Source of the DNA: Toxorhynchites rutilus septentrionalis
Taxonomy: Eukaryota; Arthropoda; Insecta; Diptera; Culicidae
Assembly (NCBI RefSeq): GCF_029784135.1
Contig: NC_073744.1
Coordinates: forward strand, 101,553,303 to 101,617,302
Length of the DNA stretch: 64,000 nt
Direction of reading: 5' to 3'
The notes under the pieces were generated by a model. That model saw only the letters and a program-made list of their open reading frames with translations, made no database searches and was not told where the DNA came from. Of the stretch, positions 18,667 to 29,059 are shown piece by piece. Position 1 is the first letter of the stretch. Each line of letters begins with the position of its first letter. The position numbers and the translations under genes were made by a program.

Positions 18667-20084
18667 CCAAATTTGATGGATTAGAGTTCAGAAAAGTTTT
18701 TTACAGGCCGAACTGAAAGGAGCATTTAGCGAAAATCGCGGTGTCGATGATAATTCGATACCGATAGGTGCCATGGATATGGATTTCATAATGAAGAATA
18801 TGAAATACATGACATGATGTAGTGAATATATCCGAAGAAATCACTTTGGTGAAACTGCATTATGAAATTATTTGTGTACGAATGCCGCAATCGATAGTCG
18901 ACTCTAATTTGCGCTGGGTAATTTCCTCGGAAGACTCGATTCCTCCTTTGAACATTAATAATCTCTTTCTGGCAAAACGATGTGGTATGAATCACATTAT
19001 TTGAATGATAGAATGAAGAAGTTTTCTGCCAATTTCCTTCAACCTCCGAACGTATCTTTCTCACGTTTGTCGTTTTCGCGTTCGCTAATCCTTTCTCACA
19101 ACACCCATTTCTCGTTTGAGAAATTGTTGAGTAAACATTGTTTGCCAGTGCGCGTAGAGCGGGAATTCCTAAAGATTCATTGCACCTCTAATAAATTGCC
19201 GAAAGACATTCGCATTCTTACGTTCATTACATTCTTACATTCTTACGTTGATCGCACTTGATTGAAAAAATCCAAAACGAAATGTATTTGGTCGCAGCAT
19301 TATATGAGTAGAAAGCAAATAATCGCTTGAAAATGACTTGATTTTCGCGATGTGAAACATTTTCCGTTTTGCATGTTATGCATCCAATATTGGATACGAA
19401 AATTTCCACTGATGGGGAAAAAAATATTCAGAAGCTTTCCTGTTAATTGCGATTGATTGAAAAATAACAAAACCAAATGTATTTGGTTGCAGTGTTATAT
19501 GGATAGAAAACATTAAAATAAACTCTTTCGCATGAATGTATTTTTCAATTCCCAGGGGAACTGGCAGATTATTTTTCAGCAACGATGATAGCAACGAGAA
19601 TTCTGCGCGTGTATGTGTGTATGTGTGTGTGTGTGTGTGGCGGCTGCTCCGATGTTTCAAGCGGAACCGTGGCATCACTCTCCTCCTGATGGATTCCCTT
19701 TTGGCCTTAGGTGCACAAACAGGCTCTTGGTGACACCGTTCATCAGCGTTTTCATGATAAACGAAATTAGCTTCACAACAACAGCGACAACATGCTCCAA
19801 TCGCTGTTCAATCATAACTGAGTGGGTTTAGGAGCGGCGCTCGCTTATATACCGATTGGTGATTTCAATAGCCTGTTTTGAAAGCAATTTTAAGACTATT
19901 GAAACAAGTTTTTGGATCAAAAAGTAACAAGTATATGACGCGTAGACATTTTATCTTTCAAATGAAGTGTTTATCATACCATTTCGTTCAGTTGTTTAAG
20001 AGCTATTAACGCTCAAAATCTCGGTCTCCAGCGTAACGCTTTCGTTCTCGAAACATTGGTTTTACACCCCGGTATAGAAATGAA
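18667..20084. repeat. H3 3' flank and histone spacer family copy
   Basis: 18667-18835 repeats 11085-11256 inverted. 18836-19260 has nothing recognisable. 19260-20084 is a spacer-family member: a (GT)n run at 19610-19638, a TTCTGCGC segment, then on the minus strand a core promoter (TATATAAG, 19844-19850) followed by a leader also present at 54900-55010. No protein could be recognised downstream of this promoter. It ends at a GACGTAGTCCTACGTC palindrome. Confidence 0.5.
19844..19850 (-). promoter_or_regulatory. TATA box of an unidentified spacer promoter
   Basis: TATATAAG on the minus strand followed by GCGAGCGCCGCTC. The plus-strand counterpart is TATAAAA at 54909-54915 with the same downstream sequence and an ACTCAGTTC initiator-like element. 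The transcript it once served is unknown. Confidence 0.45.
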
Positions 20085-20100
20085 AGACGTAGTCCTACGT
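20085..20100. repeat. GACGTAGTCCTACGTC palindrome
   Basis: A 16-base palindrome at a block junction. Exact or near copies: 22015, 27622, 28239, 54605, 54655 and 59586; the half word TGACGTAGGACTA also occurs at 2741, 9093, 20996, 23727, 29678, 53632 and 56048 in one or other orientation. Confidence 0.6.
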
Positions 20101-20149
20101 CAAAAAAGGCTCGTGTCGATTGGAATAAATGCTTTGAAAATTGGTTTAA

Positions 20150-20205
20150 TCTTAGAGGCGAATGAACTGCAAAGTTTAAAGCCTCTTAAAAACAAAGAAG
20201 ATAAG
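20150..20205 (+). mobile_element. 56-bp LINE 3'-end stub
   Basis: Only the 3' hairpin (AGAGGC...GCCTCT, 20154-20186) and the A/G-rich tail of the LINE D family, flanked by ATTGGTTTAA at 20140-20149 and 20206-20215. This is an extreme 5' truncation produced by retrotransposition. Confidence 0.7.
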
Positions 20206-20215
20206 ATTGGTTTAA

Positions 20216-20631
20216 GCGCATGCAAAAGTGTATCGATCATCGTGGAGAGTACTTTGAAAAACAATAAAAATATATTCGCAGCTTAACTATTTGTTTTTGT
20301 TCCTATTCCCGAAATATAAATAGTGACCCTCGTATTTACTTTGTTTGCGGAGATTCAAATCTTACAATTCATTCGTCTACGAAACCACAGTTTAAGGTAC
20401 GGTAATGTGCTGAATAGTGAAATATATGATAGTGAATGAGCTGATGACAACCTATGCATTCCCTATCACAGCCATCATTTTGATTGTACGATATGTGCAT
20501 ACGCCAAAAGAAGTCCGGCGTTGAACATTTAATAAGTACAAAGCCTTCAGAAAAAAAATCAAGAATCAACTATGAGATAGTGAGAAAAAAATTGAGAAAG
20601 TTGGTAAAAAAAAGCAAAAACACAACACAAA
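20216..20631. other. Unassigned spacer
   Basis: No gene or repeat recognised, apart from an (ATGATAGTG)-like AT-rich stretch and approach to the form II stem-loop at 20632. A minus frame at 20369-20569 has no recognisable product. Confidence 0.35.
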
Positions 20632-21034
20632 AGGTTCTTTTCAGAACCGCCAACATGTTCATAAAGAGTAAACAGTAAACTAATCCATTTTTCAGGTAGA
20701 TAGGTCGGTATTCACGTAGGAGAAGGAAATAAAACAATATATTTTAAATATATATTTAGCAAAAGCTGTCCCCTTTGTATCGCCATTCTTTGTGTGGACA
20801 CCGACTGGACAACATCGTTGCTGGACGGGCTGGACGGCGAGGGATCGAATGCCTTTCTCAAGGCAAGAGGGCGGAGGTGGTAGCGCTGGAGTAAAGTAGA
20901 GTAGAGTTTTCAAAGGGCCTTTCTCAAGGCTAGAGACGAATGAACTGCAAAAGTTTAAAGTCTCTATAATACAATACCTTCCTTCCCTTTGTATAGTCCT
21001 ACGTCACTCCGGTTATGTCCCCGACATTACCCAC
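20632..21034 (+). repeat. Form II histone 3' end block, split by a SINE
   Basis: Perfect form II stem-loop (20632-20647), the AT-rich tail, then the SINE-like element at 20781-20984, then the rest of the block (TAGTCCTACGTCA... CCCACCCGTC) ending at its edge near 21034. No H2A coding sequence precedes the hairpin here. Confidence 0.65.
20781..20984 (+). mobile_element. SINE-like retroposon S1 with LINE-type 3' hairpin
   Basis: 204 bases flanked by CCCTTTGTAT (20771-20780 and 20985-20994). Removing it rejoins the continuous block seen in the other form II copies. It starts near CTTTGTGTGGACACCGAC, contains two CCTTTCTCAAGGC hairpins, and ends with the hairpin AGAGAC...GTCTCT (20932-20965) plus TATAATACAATACCTTCC. 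Copy S2 (26991-27191) has nearly the same start and end. No coding capacity. GGATCGAATGCC is a weak B-box-like match, so Pol III origin is only possible. Confidence 0.75.
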
Positions 21035-21040
21035 CCGTCT

Positions 21041-21780
21041 TTTTTGTTACCTTTTTTTCTATACCTAAATCTATCTTATAAGATACCCTCCCCAAATTAT
21101 TTACATTGTCCCAACTTAAACTACTTATCTAACTGGAAATAAATATATCTACCCTAATCCCAAAACCGTTACCTCGAAAGGTAACGACTAGAAAGTCAGG
21201 TAGCATAACCATACAGATTTTGTATTATTCCGTGTATTGAGAGAGCGCAACTCTGTTCAAATTTCATACAATTACTATTGATAATTTCATCCAAGGTTTT
21301 AATCCCGGCCAGCTGATGTATCTCCGAATTTCGCGTTCTGGGTGGAGAGTTCAGAATCATACGAAGAATTTTATTTTGTATGTGTTGAAGTTTTAATTTG
21401 TGTGCACAGCACAGCACTCCCAAACGGGCATCGCATATGCGATAACTGGAAATATTATTTGTTTGTATACTGCAAGTTTATTCCTTAGAGATAATCGAGA
21501 GTATCTATTGATCAGGGGATACAATGACCTGATTAAAATGTTGCATCTTGTGTCTGTTTTGTCAATGTGTGCTCTGAAGGTAAGCTTTCGATCGACAGTT
21601 AGACCCAGATACACTACTTCTGAAGACCATTCAATGCTATTGCCATTAAGACTGACTGTCATATTTTGAGGAGGAACAAGCTTTGGAGTGTTCTTGTGGG
21701 GAAACAATATTACTTGTGTCTTTGCTGCATTTATGCATATTTTCCAATTATTGAAATATCTAGACAAAGAGTCTAACCCT
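21041..21780 (-). mobile_element. Jockey-type LINE, 5'-truncated
   Basis: Minus-strand sequence with the C-terminal part of a Jockey-type RT and a short 3' UTR ending in an A-rich run at about 21040-21055. It starts abruptly near 21780, inside the RT domain, next to the histone-unit flank repeat. It abuts the histone-unit edge at 21034. Confidence 0.75.
21196..21780 (-). pseudogene. Jockey-type reverse transcriptase, C-terminal part
   Basis: Two overlapping frames joined by a frameshift near 21400: YFNNWKICINAAKTQVILFP, VYLGLTVDRKLTFRAHI and LYPLINRYSRLSLRNKLAVY, then HKLKLQHIQNKILRMILNSP and TRNSEIHQLAG. These are the thumb and connection motifs typical of Jockey-clade elements. The catalytic palm is missing and there is no RNase H. 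Not functional. Confidence 0.8.
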
Positions 21781-21784
21781 CATT

Positions 21785-22030
21785 GAAGTGCATTTGGACA
21801 ATGCTTGATATTTCACAATTATTCAATTATCTCAAGAAAAATGAAATGTTATTCGTTATGATAGATGCGTAGATATATTTCCTATCAATTGATGAAAAAA
21901 CCTTTGCGATCTATTGAGAAATGCTCGAGTTATAAGCGTTCCAAATCTTGCATTTTTTCCTACTTGTTCAGTGCCTAGATTTCCATTTCACCCCCTATAT
22001 CTTCCGGTTAGACGTAGTCCTACGTCAAAA
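21785..22030 (+). repeat. Form I H2A upstream repeat, isolated copy
   Basis: Matches the start of the window in reverse (CTCGAGTTATAAGCGTTCC... CACCCCCTATATCTTCCGG) and ends in a GACGTAGTCCTACGTC palindrome at 22015-22030. Orientation is opposite to the H2A copy that follows, so a rearrangement lies between them. Confidence 0.6.
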
Positions 22031-22033
22031 GGT

Positions 22034-22407
22034 GTGGAGTTCCCCGCAAGGGTAGCTAGGCCGAGCGCGTTAGTACCAGTGCACCAGTCCACCTAGCCGG
22101 CATTATATAGTTTCGGCCGCCGAAGTAATCGAGTTAGCTGGCAAAGCTGCTCGCGACGATAAGAAAACCCGCATTCAGAACAGAACACATTCGGTTCGGT
22201 GGACATCAAGACAATGACAGGCAGTTGCAGCGAGTGTCAAACGCAATCGCAAAACGGCAGCAGGTAGCAGAAGAAAAAAGTGTGTTCTTTATACAAACTG
22301 CTTTGCAAATCCAGAACAAGGCGGCATGGAGGGCGTTCGAAATTTCAAAAAAGTACTAAGTTTTCTAAATTGGAACCATTCCATAAAACAAGGCGCTTTT
22401 CAGGGCC
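22034..22407 (+). pseudogene. Histone H2A pseudogene, form I, 5'-truncated
   Basis: Starts inside the coding region (GGAGTTCCCCGC) and shares the form I lesions: loss of the VGRIHRLLR segment and TAG in GNY. ELAGKAARDDKKTRI is readable after the frameshift. Ends in the degenerate stem-loop GGCGCTTTTCAGGGCC at 22392-22407. Confidence 0.8.
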
Positions 22408-22786
22408 ATTAAACCTTCCAAAAAAATTGTAAGGAGTTGTATCTAGGACACGACCGCATATTTTCGACGTAGAACTACGCAATTATATTATGCAATCCAC
22501 TTGTTTACCACTTCGAATATTATTTTAGTATGCATGGAAATTTTTGTAATAGATTATGTTCTTCGTTACAAATAAATTTGATGAACTCCTTTTACGTTTG
22601 ACATGATGCCCGGGACACCAAAATATGTGAACGGAAGAATTGTCAAACAATCAAACGGTTCTCAAACCGCGAAAGTTCATTCACCTCTAGTATCTGAAAT
22701 GACGGTTTTCCCTGGCTTCTCAGTTTAAAAGTACGTTTTAGGGAAATATATTCCGGTCTGCACAACGACAAGCGAGTGCAAAAGTA
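22408..22786. other. Unassigned DNA
   Basis: A partial CGACGTAGAACTACGC palindrome lies near 22461. Otherwise AT-rich with no recognised gene, and a GTTAGGGAAA-like word as in other unit flanks. Confidence 0.35.
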
Positions 22787-22794
22787 CTCAACAC

Positions 22795-23587
22795 TAGAGA
22801 CGTCGGTTAATCGTTCGATTAATTCAAATAATCGAATATCTGCAATTTGATCCGAGTAATTTTGTATCGAATAATGAAAAATCAAAATATGAATACATCG
22901 AATAATTATCACAGTAATCGCGATTAATGAAAAAGGAAACAATTTTTTTCAAAAAATACAGTGCAAAATTTAAACTTTGTTTGTCGAAATTCATCGATTA
23001 TGCTAAACCACTTGAAGCATAAAAATAATTCCCTGATGGTGGAGGAGACTGGGGAGAAGAATTCAGCGTCTGCAGGAGTAAATAGCGGAATAGAAGGATG
23101 TGATCTAATCTCCCGTACTAAAGTGGTAGTATTCAAATTCAGAGTGCCAAGGAAAATACTAGTGGTCAATGATTCTACAAAAATACTTCTTTTGAACTAG
23201 TAGTTATAGGGACCAAGTAGAAATTTTCAAATAAATCTGCTATTTCAACAACATTCGAAGAACAGGTAGTTTTGAACACAAAAAATTGTATGTTGGTGCA
23301 ATTAAAATATTTTGCATCATTTGCATGAGTGCTCTTTTTTCAATCGCCCGCAAAAAAATCACGAAATGGTAAATTTATCAATCTACTGAATTACCATTCA
23401 AAAACTACTATTCTGCATATTCTGCATATATATTTTTTTATTATAAATGTCTGTTCATCTCGATTACAAGAAATAAATATTCGCTCGATTAATCGAATTC
23501 TGAAAGACAATTCGGATTCGAATGAATCGATTATTTGGCCCCACGATTAATCGATAATCGAATAAACGAAAAATTTAGACATCTCTA
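22795..23587. mobile_element. hAT-like non-autonomous transposon
   Basis: Ends TAGAGACGTC and (inverted) TAGAGATGTC, with subterminal copies of the TTAATCGATTATCGA theme on both sides. Flanked by octamers CTCAACAC (22787-22794) and CTTAACAC (23588-23595), one base apart. TAGAGA ends and 8-bp duplications are typical of hAT. The 793-bp interior has short frames only; no hAT transposase motif was recognised. Confidence 0.7.
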
Positions 23588-23689
23588 CTTAACACCAAAA
23601 AATACCCCCGACTTGCCTGTATATTTTCAGGTACATTAATTTTGAAGTTCGTGTTAGGGAAACACAATTCAGTGGGCAAAAAAGACGAG

Positions 23690-23880
23690 TGGGTAATGCC
23701 GGGGACATAACCGGAGTGACGTAGGACTATACAAAGGGGACAGCTTTTGCTAAATATATATTTTGAATATATTTTTTTATTTTCTTCTCCTACGTGACTC
23801 CTACCTATCTAACTGAAAAATGCGTTAGTTTACTGTTTACTCTTTATGAACATGTTGGAGGTTCTGAAAAGAACCTTTGA
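23690..23880 (-). repeat. Form II histone 3' end block, inverted
   Basis: From the edge (GAGTGGGTAATGCCGGGGAC) through TGACGTAGGACTA and the AT-rich tail to the stem-loop GGTTCTTTTCAGAACC (23860-23875 on the minus strand). Coding sequence upstream of the hairpin is absent. Confidence 0.65.
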
Positions 23881-24256
23881 TGTTGTGTTTTTGCGTACAT
23901 AGCAGGAAGTACATAGCTTATCATGTTGCTCCTTAGTTATGTTTCTATACAATGCAGATGTAACCCCAGTCAATTTTCAACATCAGTTATCAACCAAAGA
24001 AAGTAGTTCTCGCTACCGAGAGAATTCGTGAATGCCATCATGTATACAATGTGTTGTAATTTGAATCCACTTTCAATTCGGGAACCATGCATGGGTTTGT
24101 GAAAACTGAATGATCAAATTAAAAGACCCCAACCACCAATAAGTTCAAAAACAAGCATACACAAAATAAATCAGTTCATATTATATGTCATATTATGTCA
24201 CTTTAGAATGCATTGGTATTGTGAATAACTTTTAATAACTCTTCTTTAAAAGGTTT
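23881..24256. other. Unassigned DNA
   Basis: No feature recognised between the stem-loop block and the next H2A fragment. Confidence 0.35.
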
Positions 24257-24540
24257 AATGGCCCTGAAAAGCCAAAGCAGTCTGGATAAACAAACTTTTT
24301 CCTTCTTCTACCTGCTGCCGTTTTGCGATTGCGTTTGCCACTCGCTGAAACTAGTTGTTGCCACCGAACCGAATGTGGTATGTTCTGTAGGCGGGTTTTT
24401 TATTGTCGCGAGTAGCTTTGCAAGCCAACTCGAGCACTCCGGCGACCGAAATTCTATAACCGCTATTAGGTATACTGGTGCTCCGGCACCAATCAGTTGA
24501 TGCGATGTGATGTGAAACGATGCCATACAACCACACTGAT
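24257..24540 (-). pseudogene. Histone H2A pseudogene fragment
   Basis: Minus strand: GAGAPVYLIAVIEF in one frame, then VLELACKATRDNKK after a one-base shift, the same frame break seen in form II. A degraded stem-loop (GGCTTTTCAGGGCC) is at about 24257-24271. The N-tail is lost, but the promoter region (24540-24690, TATA degraded to TACTTT) is still there. Confidence 0.8.
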
Positions 24541-24689
24541 TTACGGTTTGAAAGAGAATGATATATTTTTCAGCGGATCCGCGCGTTTTGTACTTTAGCG
24601 GTACACGCTCACAGGATAGAGACAGATCGGCAGACTCAGCCAAAGGGGCGAGTCCAACGAGACGAACGAATGAGCGTTAAAAGGCAGCG

Positions 24690-24933
24690 ATGGCAAAAAA
24701 ATACATTCATTACGATTTGTTCGCTCGTTGGATTCACATGCAGGCTAAAAAGGATCCTTTTCACAAAATTATCTTTAATCTAAAGAGTTTATTGTTTTGT
24801 TATCACTCAATATCCCCCTCTTGTTCGGCTAAAGCTTCCTGTCGCCACTCGCCACAGCTTTCACAGTTGAAAAATTTCTTCCCATCCAGCTTGTGATATA
24901 TTGTACAGTAAAGTACATTTAATGGTATGTTGC
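24690..24933 (-). repeat. Histone-unit spacer with empty LINE target
   Basis: Continues the inverted unit: GCAAAAAAATACATTCATTA (empty site at 24698-24709), the degraded inverted stem-loop near 24755-24770, and spacer. Interrupted by the tRNA-SINE and resumed at 25235. Confidence 0.65.
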
Positions 24934-24946
24934 ATTACCACCACTC

Positions 24947-25221
24947 TTGTGCTCCCTTGGCCGAGTGGTTAGCGTCATAACTAACATGCCGGGTATTCGG
25001 GTTCGATTCCCGTTCTGGTCGGGGGAATTATTCGTCAAAGAAATTTCCTCCGACTTGCACTGTGATCACGCGTATTCTAGAGCTTGCCACTCAGAATGCA
25101 TTCAAGGCGTATTATTTGGCATAGAAATCTCAACTAAGTACTAATAAAAATGACGCAAGTAATACTACGTTGAGACGGCGAAGTTCCTCTAGGAACGTTA
25201 GTGCCATTGAAGAAGAAGAAG
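24947..25221 (+). mobile_element. tRNA-derived SINE, copy 1
   Basis: 275 bases flanked by the 13-bp duplication ATTACCACCACTC (24934-24946, 25222-25234). The head has Pol III boxes: A box TGGCCGAGTGGTTAGCG and B box GGTTCGATTCC. The body is unrelated to tRNA, and the tail is GAA repeats. Copy 2 is at 33838-34114. Feilai, a tRNA-related SINE of Aedes, is a candidate name but was not verified. Confidence 0.9.
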
Positions 25222-25234
25222 ATTACCACCACTC

Positions 25235-25660
25235 AGTGTCGAATTGGAAGTAATTTTAACCTGTAATTGAACATTTGCGATGACAGTGATACAGTGTCGA
25301 CTTTCATAATATATTTCATATTTCATAAGACGGACCCCGAACTCTATGTTTACAAAAATTTCCAACTAAATATGTCGCATTACTGGTCCGTCCAATTAGC
25401 TAAATGTCGAGCTAAATGAAAATTACTGTACTTTCAATCTAGATTTCAATTTAACAACAATTCAATTTAAGAATTGGTGAAAATTAAATAATCGGGAAAG
25501 TCCCCAACCATACGATAAGCTCAGAACAACTGCCAAATTCACATACTCATCATATCCTGGCAAACAAATTATGAAAAAATCAATTTGTGTTTTATTATTA
25601 TTTTGGATATTGTTTTGGAAAGCATTGAACTGTATTTCCTAAACTCTTTTTTGGAAGGTT
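25235..25660 (-). repeat. Histone-unit spacer, inverted copy
   Basis: Reverse of 1320-1660 (TGTCGCATTACTGGTCCG..., TGGCAAACAAATTATG..., AAACTCTTTTTTGG), with small indels. No coding content. Confidence 0.65.
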
Positions 25661-25793
25661 GAATGGCCCTGAAAAGCGCCTGTTTTATGGAATGGTTCCA
25701 ATTTAGAAAACTTAGTACTCGTGGTTTTGAAAAAAAACCATTTCGAACGCCCTCGATGCCGCCTTGTTCTGGATTTGCCACCAGAGCAGATTG

Positions 25794-26567
25794 CCACAAT
25801 CAACAACACCAACAACACCACAACAACAAGCAAACAATCTTTGTGATTGTGGCGATGGCTACCACGACATCGAGCATGTTGTCTGGTCGTGTATCCGGTT
25901 CCATGCTGCTCGCTCTCAGCTCTCTAGAGCACTGAGAGCACAAGGCAGACAATCGGATATCCCCGTCCGGGATATCTTAGGTAGCCGGGATCCTGATCTT
26001 CTGCTTCATCTATACCTGTTCCTCAGAAACGCCGATGTCAACGTTTAATGATGTTTCCTTCGTTGTGTCCCCGTTTCATATCCCTCCTATCCGATCGATA
26101 AACTTTTACTTAGTCGCGGCAATACATACACACACTCTTTACAGATGCACGGGCCGAAGGTTGTGCAGTCCACTGATTATTCAACAAGAGCCAAAGATTG
26201 TACCGCTCATGACAACTCTACACGAGCTGATGATTGCGCCGCCATCCTATCCTGGATTCCTTGAGTCGAGAAAGACGCACCACGCTAGATATGGGGTACA
26301 GACTAGGGGGGCGTTGCTGATTAATGGTCAGCTGCATCCCAATAGGAAGTATCCCGTGTCGGGCACACGTACAGAGCATCGAAGACTGCGACATACCAAT
26401 TATGAGATCACTTGTAATACTAACCTCGAGTCAACCGCGAGTAATCGGTTACATATTACTAACATAGTCTAAGCAAACATTGTCAAAATATTGAACTCCG
26501 GCCCCGTTAGGCTGACGCCATATGAGCCTTAATAAAATATATATTTTGGATAAAAAAAAAAAAAAAA
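25794..26567 (+). mobile_element. 5'-truncated LINE of the element A family
   Basis: Flanked by AGAGCAGATTG (25783-25793 and 26568-26578) with a poly(A) tail of 17 bases. Only the last residues of ORF2 and the 3' UTR remain. The 3' UTR contains AACCTCGAGTCAACCGCGAG and TGAGCCTTAATAAA, which are also found, with changes, in the 3' UTR of element A at 42448-42666. Confidence 0.85.
25830..26048 (+). pseudogene. LINE ORF2 C-terminal fragment
   Basis: About 72 residues: CDCGDGYHDIEHVVWSC knuckle followed by ALRAQGRQSDIPVRDILGSRD and the terminal LYLFLRN segment. It is homologous to the end of element A ORF2 (CRCGNGYDDIDHAVWQC..., VPVRDVLGTRD). Catalytic domains are missing. An upstream CAACAACACC-rich stretch is at the truncation point. 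Confidence 0.85.
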
Positions 26568-26990
26568 AGAGCAGATTGTATAAAGAACAAACTTTTTTCT
26601 TATGCTACCTGCTGCCGTTTTGCGATTGCGTTTGCCACTCGCCACTCGCCGCAACTGCCTGTTGTTGTCTTGATGTCCACCGAACCGAATGTGTTCTGTT
26701 CTGAATGCGGGTTTTCTTATCGTCGCGAGAAGCTTTGCCAGACAACTCGATCACTTCGGCGGCCGAAACTATATAACGGCGGCTAGGTGGACTGGTACAC
26801 TGGTACTAACGCGCTCGGCCTAGCTATCATTGCGGAGTACTCCAGTCCAACACGGTTCGAGCGGGATTTTGCCTTTCCCTTCCCTTTTCCTCCCTTGCCA
26901 TATCCAACCATGGCTGCATGTGTTGGTTTGTTGATGTGATGTGATGCGAAACGATGTGGTGAACGGTTTGGATGAGAATGATCGTTACGG

Positions 26991-27191
26991 AAGGAAGGAA
27001 GGTCTTGTATTATAGAGACTTTAAACTTTTGCAGTTCATTTGTCTCTAGCCTTGAGAAAGGCCCTTTGAAAACTCTACTCTACTCTACTCCAGCGCTACC
27101 ACCTCCGCCCTCTTGCCTTGAGAAAGGCACTCGATCCCTCGCCGTCCAGCTCGTCCAGCAACGATGTTGTCCAGTCGGTGTCCACACAAAG
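26991..27191 (-). mobile_element. SINE-like retroposon S2 with LINE-type 3' hairpin
   Basis: 201 bases flanked by the 14-bp duplication AATGATCGTTACGG (26977-26990, 27192-27205). Same body as S1, reverse strand, ending in the hairpin AGAGAC...GTCTCT (27014-27047) and a CCTTCC tail. Two copies with almost equal 5' ends and different target duplications argue for a real short element rather than random LINE truncation. Confidence 0.8.
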
Positions 27192-27205
27192 AATGATCGT
27201 TACGG

Positions 27206-27640
27206 CAGCGGAGCGGGGATTTTTAAGCTGACTGGCTGGCTCGAGAATTACGCATGTGTGAGACTGCGACCAATGTTTCGTTCATTTTTTTTCATTTTCC
27301 TTTCCATTCTATTTCGCTGCTGCTCTGGTTGCCCGTTTTGGTCGGTACGATTTGAGGAGCACAAAATGGACCAATAAAAAATGGGCACATAGTGCATTTG
27401 GACAATGCTTGCTATTTCACAATTATTCAATTATTTATCTCAAGAAAAATGAAATGTTATTCGTTATGATAGATGCGTAGATATATTTCCTATCAATTGA
27501 TGCAAACACCTTTGCGATCTATTGAGAAATGCTCGAGTTATAAGCGTTCCAAATCTTGCATTTTTTCCTACTTGTTCAGTGCCTAGATTTTCATTTCACC
27601 CCCTATATCTTCCGGATAGACGTAGTCCTACGTCAAAATA
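27206..27640 (-). repeat. Form I H2A upstream repeat
   Basis: Inverted copy of 1-420: leader, then the ATTTCAC...CTATATCTTCCGG segment, ending at a GACGTAGTCCTACGTC palindrome (27622-27637). It belongs to the H2A copy at 25665-26911. Confidence 0.65.
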
Positions 27641-27810
27641 CCCCCGACTTACATCTTTTTACAAAGCGGATTCCCCCAGGCACATTGATTTAGAAGTCTG
27701 TGTTAGGGAAACACAGCTTGGTGGAAACAAAAATACCCCCGACTTGCATGTATATTCGCAGAGCGTATTTCCTCAGGTACATCGATTTTGAAGTCTGTGT
27801 TGGGGAAACC
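27638..27810. repeat. Two-copy tandem repeat
   Basis: Two units of about 85 bases, each with AATACCCCCGACTT, CCAGGCACATTGATT-like and GTGTTAGGGAAAC-like parts. A third related copy is at 23605-23690. Function unknown. Confidence 0.55.
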
Positions 27811-28237
27811 GTAAATCGGGCCAATCAAAACTTGACAGTTAAGGCGTTTAAATAACGCTTGACATTTTACAGTTATTCAATTGTTTATCTCATGGAAAAT
27901 AATATTTTATTAATTGCGATAGACGCGTATTTCCTATCAATTGATGCAAACATCTTTCCGATCGGTTAAGAAATGTTAGAGTTATAAGCATTCGAAATAT
28001 GGGTAGGATTGGCACACCAATCCGCAGAATAAATGTATGGGAAAAAGGTTCTTTCAGTTTTTCTGAATTGAAACCGTTTAGAGATTAGCAAATTGTAATG
28101 TATAGCATATCAAACAAATCTTAGAGAATTTCCGATGGTATGCAAATCATGAGAATTCGTTCACAGTGAAAGTAGTTATTAACGTTAACTTTATTTCATA
28201 AAAACGTCACCTGTATTCTGATTTGGCACCCTTCCTG
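27811..28237. other. Unassigned DNA
   Basis: No gene or known repeat recognised. It ends at a variant palindrome GACGTAGTTCTACGTC (28239-28254). Confidence 0.35.
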
Positions 28238-28255
28238 AAAGACGTAGTTCTACGT

Positions 28256-28980
28256 CAAAAGAGTTTAGGAAATACAGTTCAATGCTTTCTAAAACAATAT
28301 CCGAAATAATAATAAAACACAAATTAATTTTTTCATAATTTGTTTGCCAGGATATGATGAGTATGTGAATTTGGCAGTTGTTCTGAGCTTATTGATTTTC
28401 ACCAATTCTTAAATTGCTTCTAGATTGAAAGTACAGTAATTTACACTTATCTCGACATTTAGCTAATTGGTCGGACCAGTAATGCGACATATTTAGTTGG
28501 ACATTTTTGTAAACATAGAGTTCGGGGTCCAAATTATGACCCCACATTGAAGGTCGACACTGTACCACTGTCATCGCAAATGTTCAATTACAGGTTAAAA
28601 TTACCTCCAATCCGATACTGAGTAGTGGTAATGCGACGTGCCATTGAATGTAATTTACTGTAAAATATGTCACAAGGTGGATGGGAAGAAATTTTCCAAC
28701 TGTGAAAGCTGTAGCGAGTGGCAAATGCAATCGCTAAACAGAAAGGTTTAGATGGGGATATCGAGTGATAACAAAACAATAAGCTCTTTAGATTTAAGAT
28801 AATTTTGTGATCCTGAAAAGGACCCTTTTTAGCCTGCATGTGAATCCAACGAGCGAACAAATCGTAATGAATGTATTTTTTTGCCATCGCTGCCTTTTAA
28901 CGCTCTCTCGTTCGTCTCGTTGGACTCGCCCCTCTGGCTGAGTCTGCCGATTTGTCTCTATCCTGTGAGTGTGTACCGCT
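28256..28980 (+). repeat. Histone-unit spacer and form II promoter region
   Basis: Parallel to 1320-2060. Contains the inverted stem-loop near 28808-28823 (one mismatch) and an empty LINE target TGAATGTATTTT at 28868-28879. The TATA box follows at 28985-28991. Confidence 0.65.
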
Positions 28981-29059
28981 AGAGTATAAAACACGCGGAC
29001 CCCAAAAAATATCTTATTTTCTTTCAAACCGTAAACCCGTGTGGTTGTACGGCATCGGC

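Larger units (their letters stand above)
25665..26911 (-). pseudogene. Histone H2A pseudogene, form I, split by a LINE fragment
   Basis: Minus strand. ATG at 26911-26909 opens [25 protein letters not shown], the H2A tail with changes. Then form I lesions, ELSGKASRDDKKTRI in a shifted frame, a degraded C-terminal part, a 774-bp LINE fragment (25794-26567), and the degenerate stem-loop at 25665-25680. Its leader continues at 26912-26990 and is then split by SINE S2. Confidence 0.85.

Noticed and set aside
24955..25025. Functional tRNA gene (good A and B boxes)
   Set aside because: It is the head of a SINE with GAA tail and 13-bp target duplication; the same head is present inside LINE D. The tRNA body does not fold into a complete cloverleaf with a proper acceptor stem by eye.
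26035..26472. Protein-coding gene (145-residue frame)
   Set aside because: It lies in the 3' UTR of a truncated LINE of the element A family.
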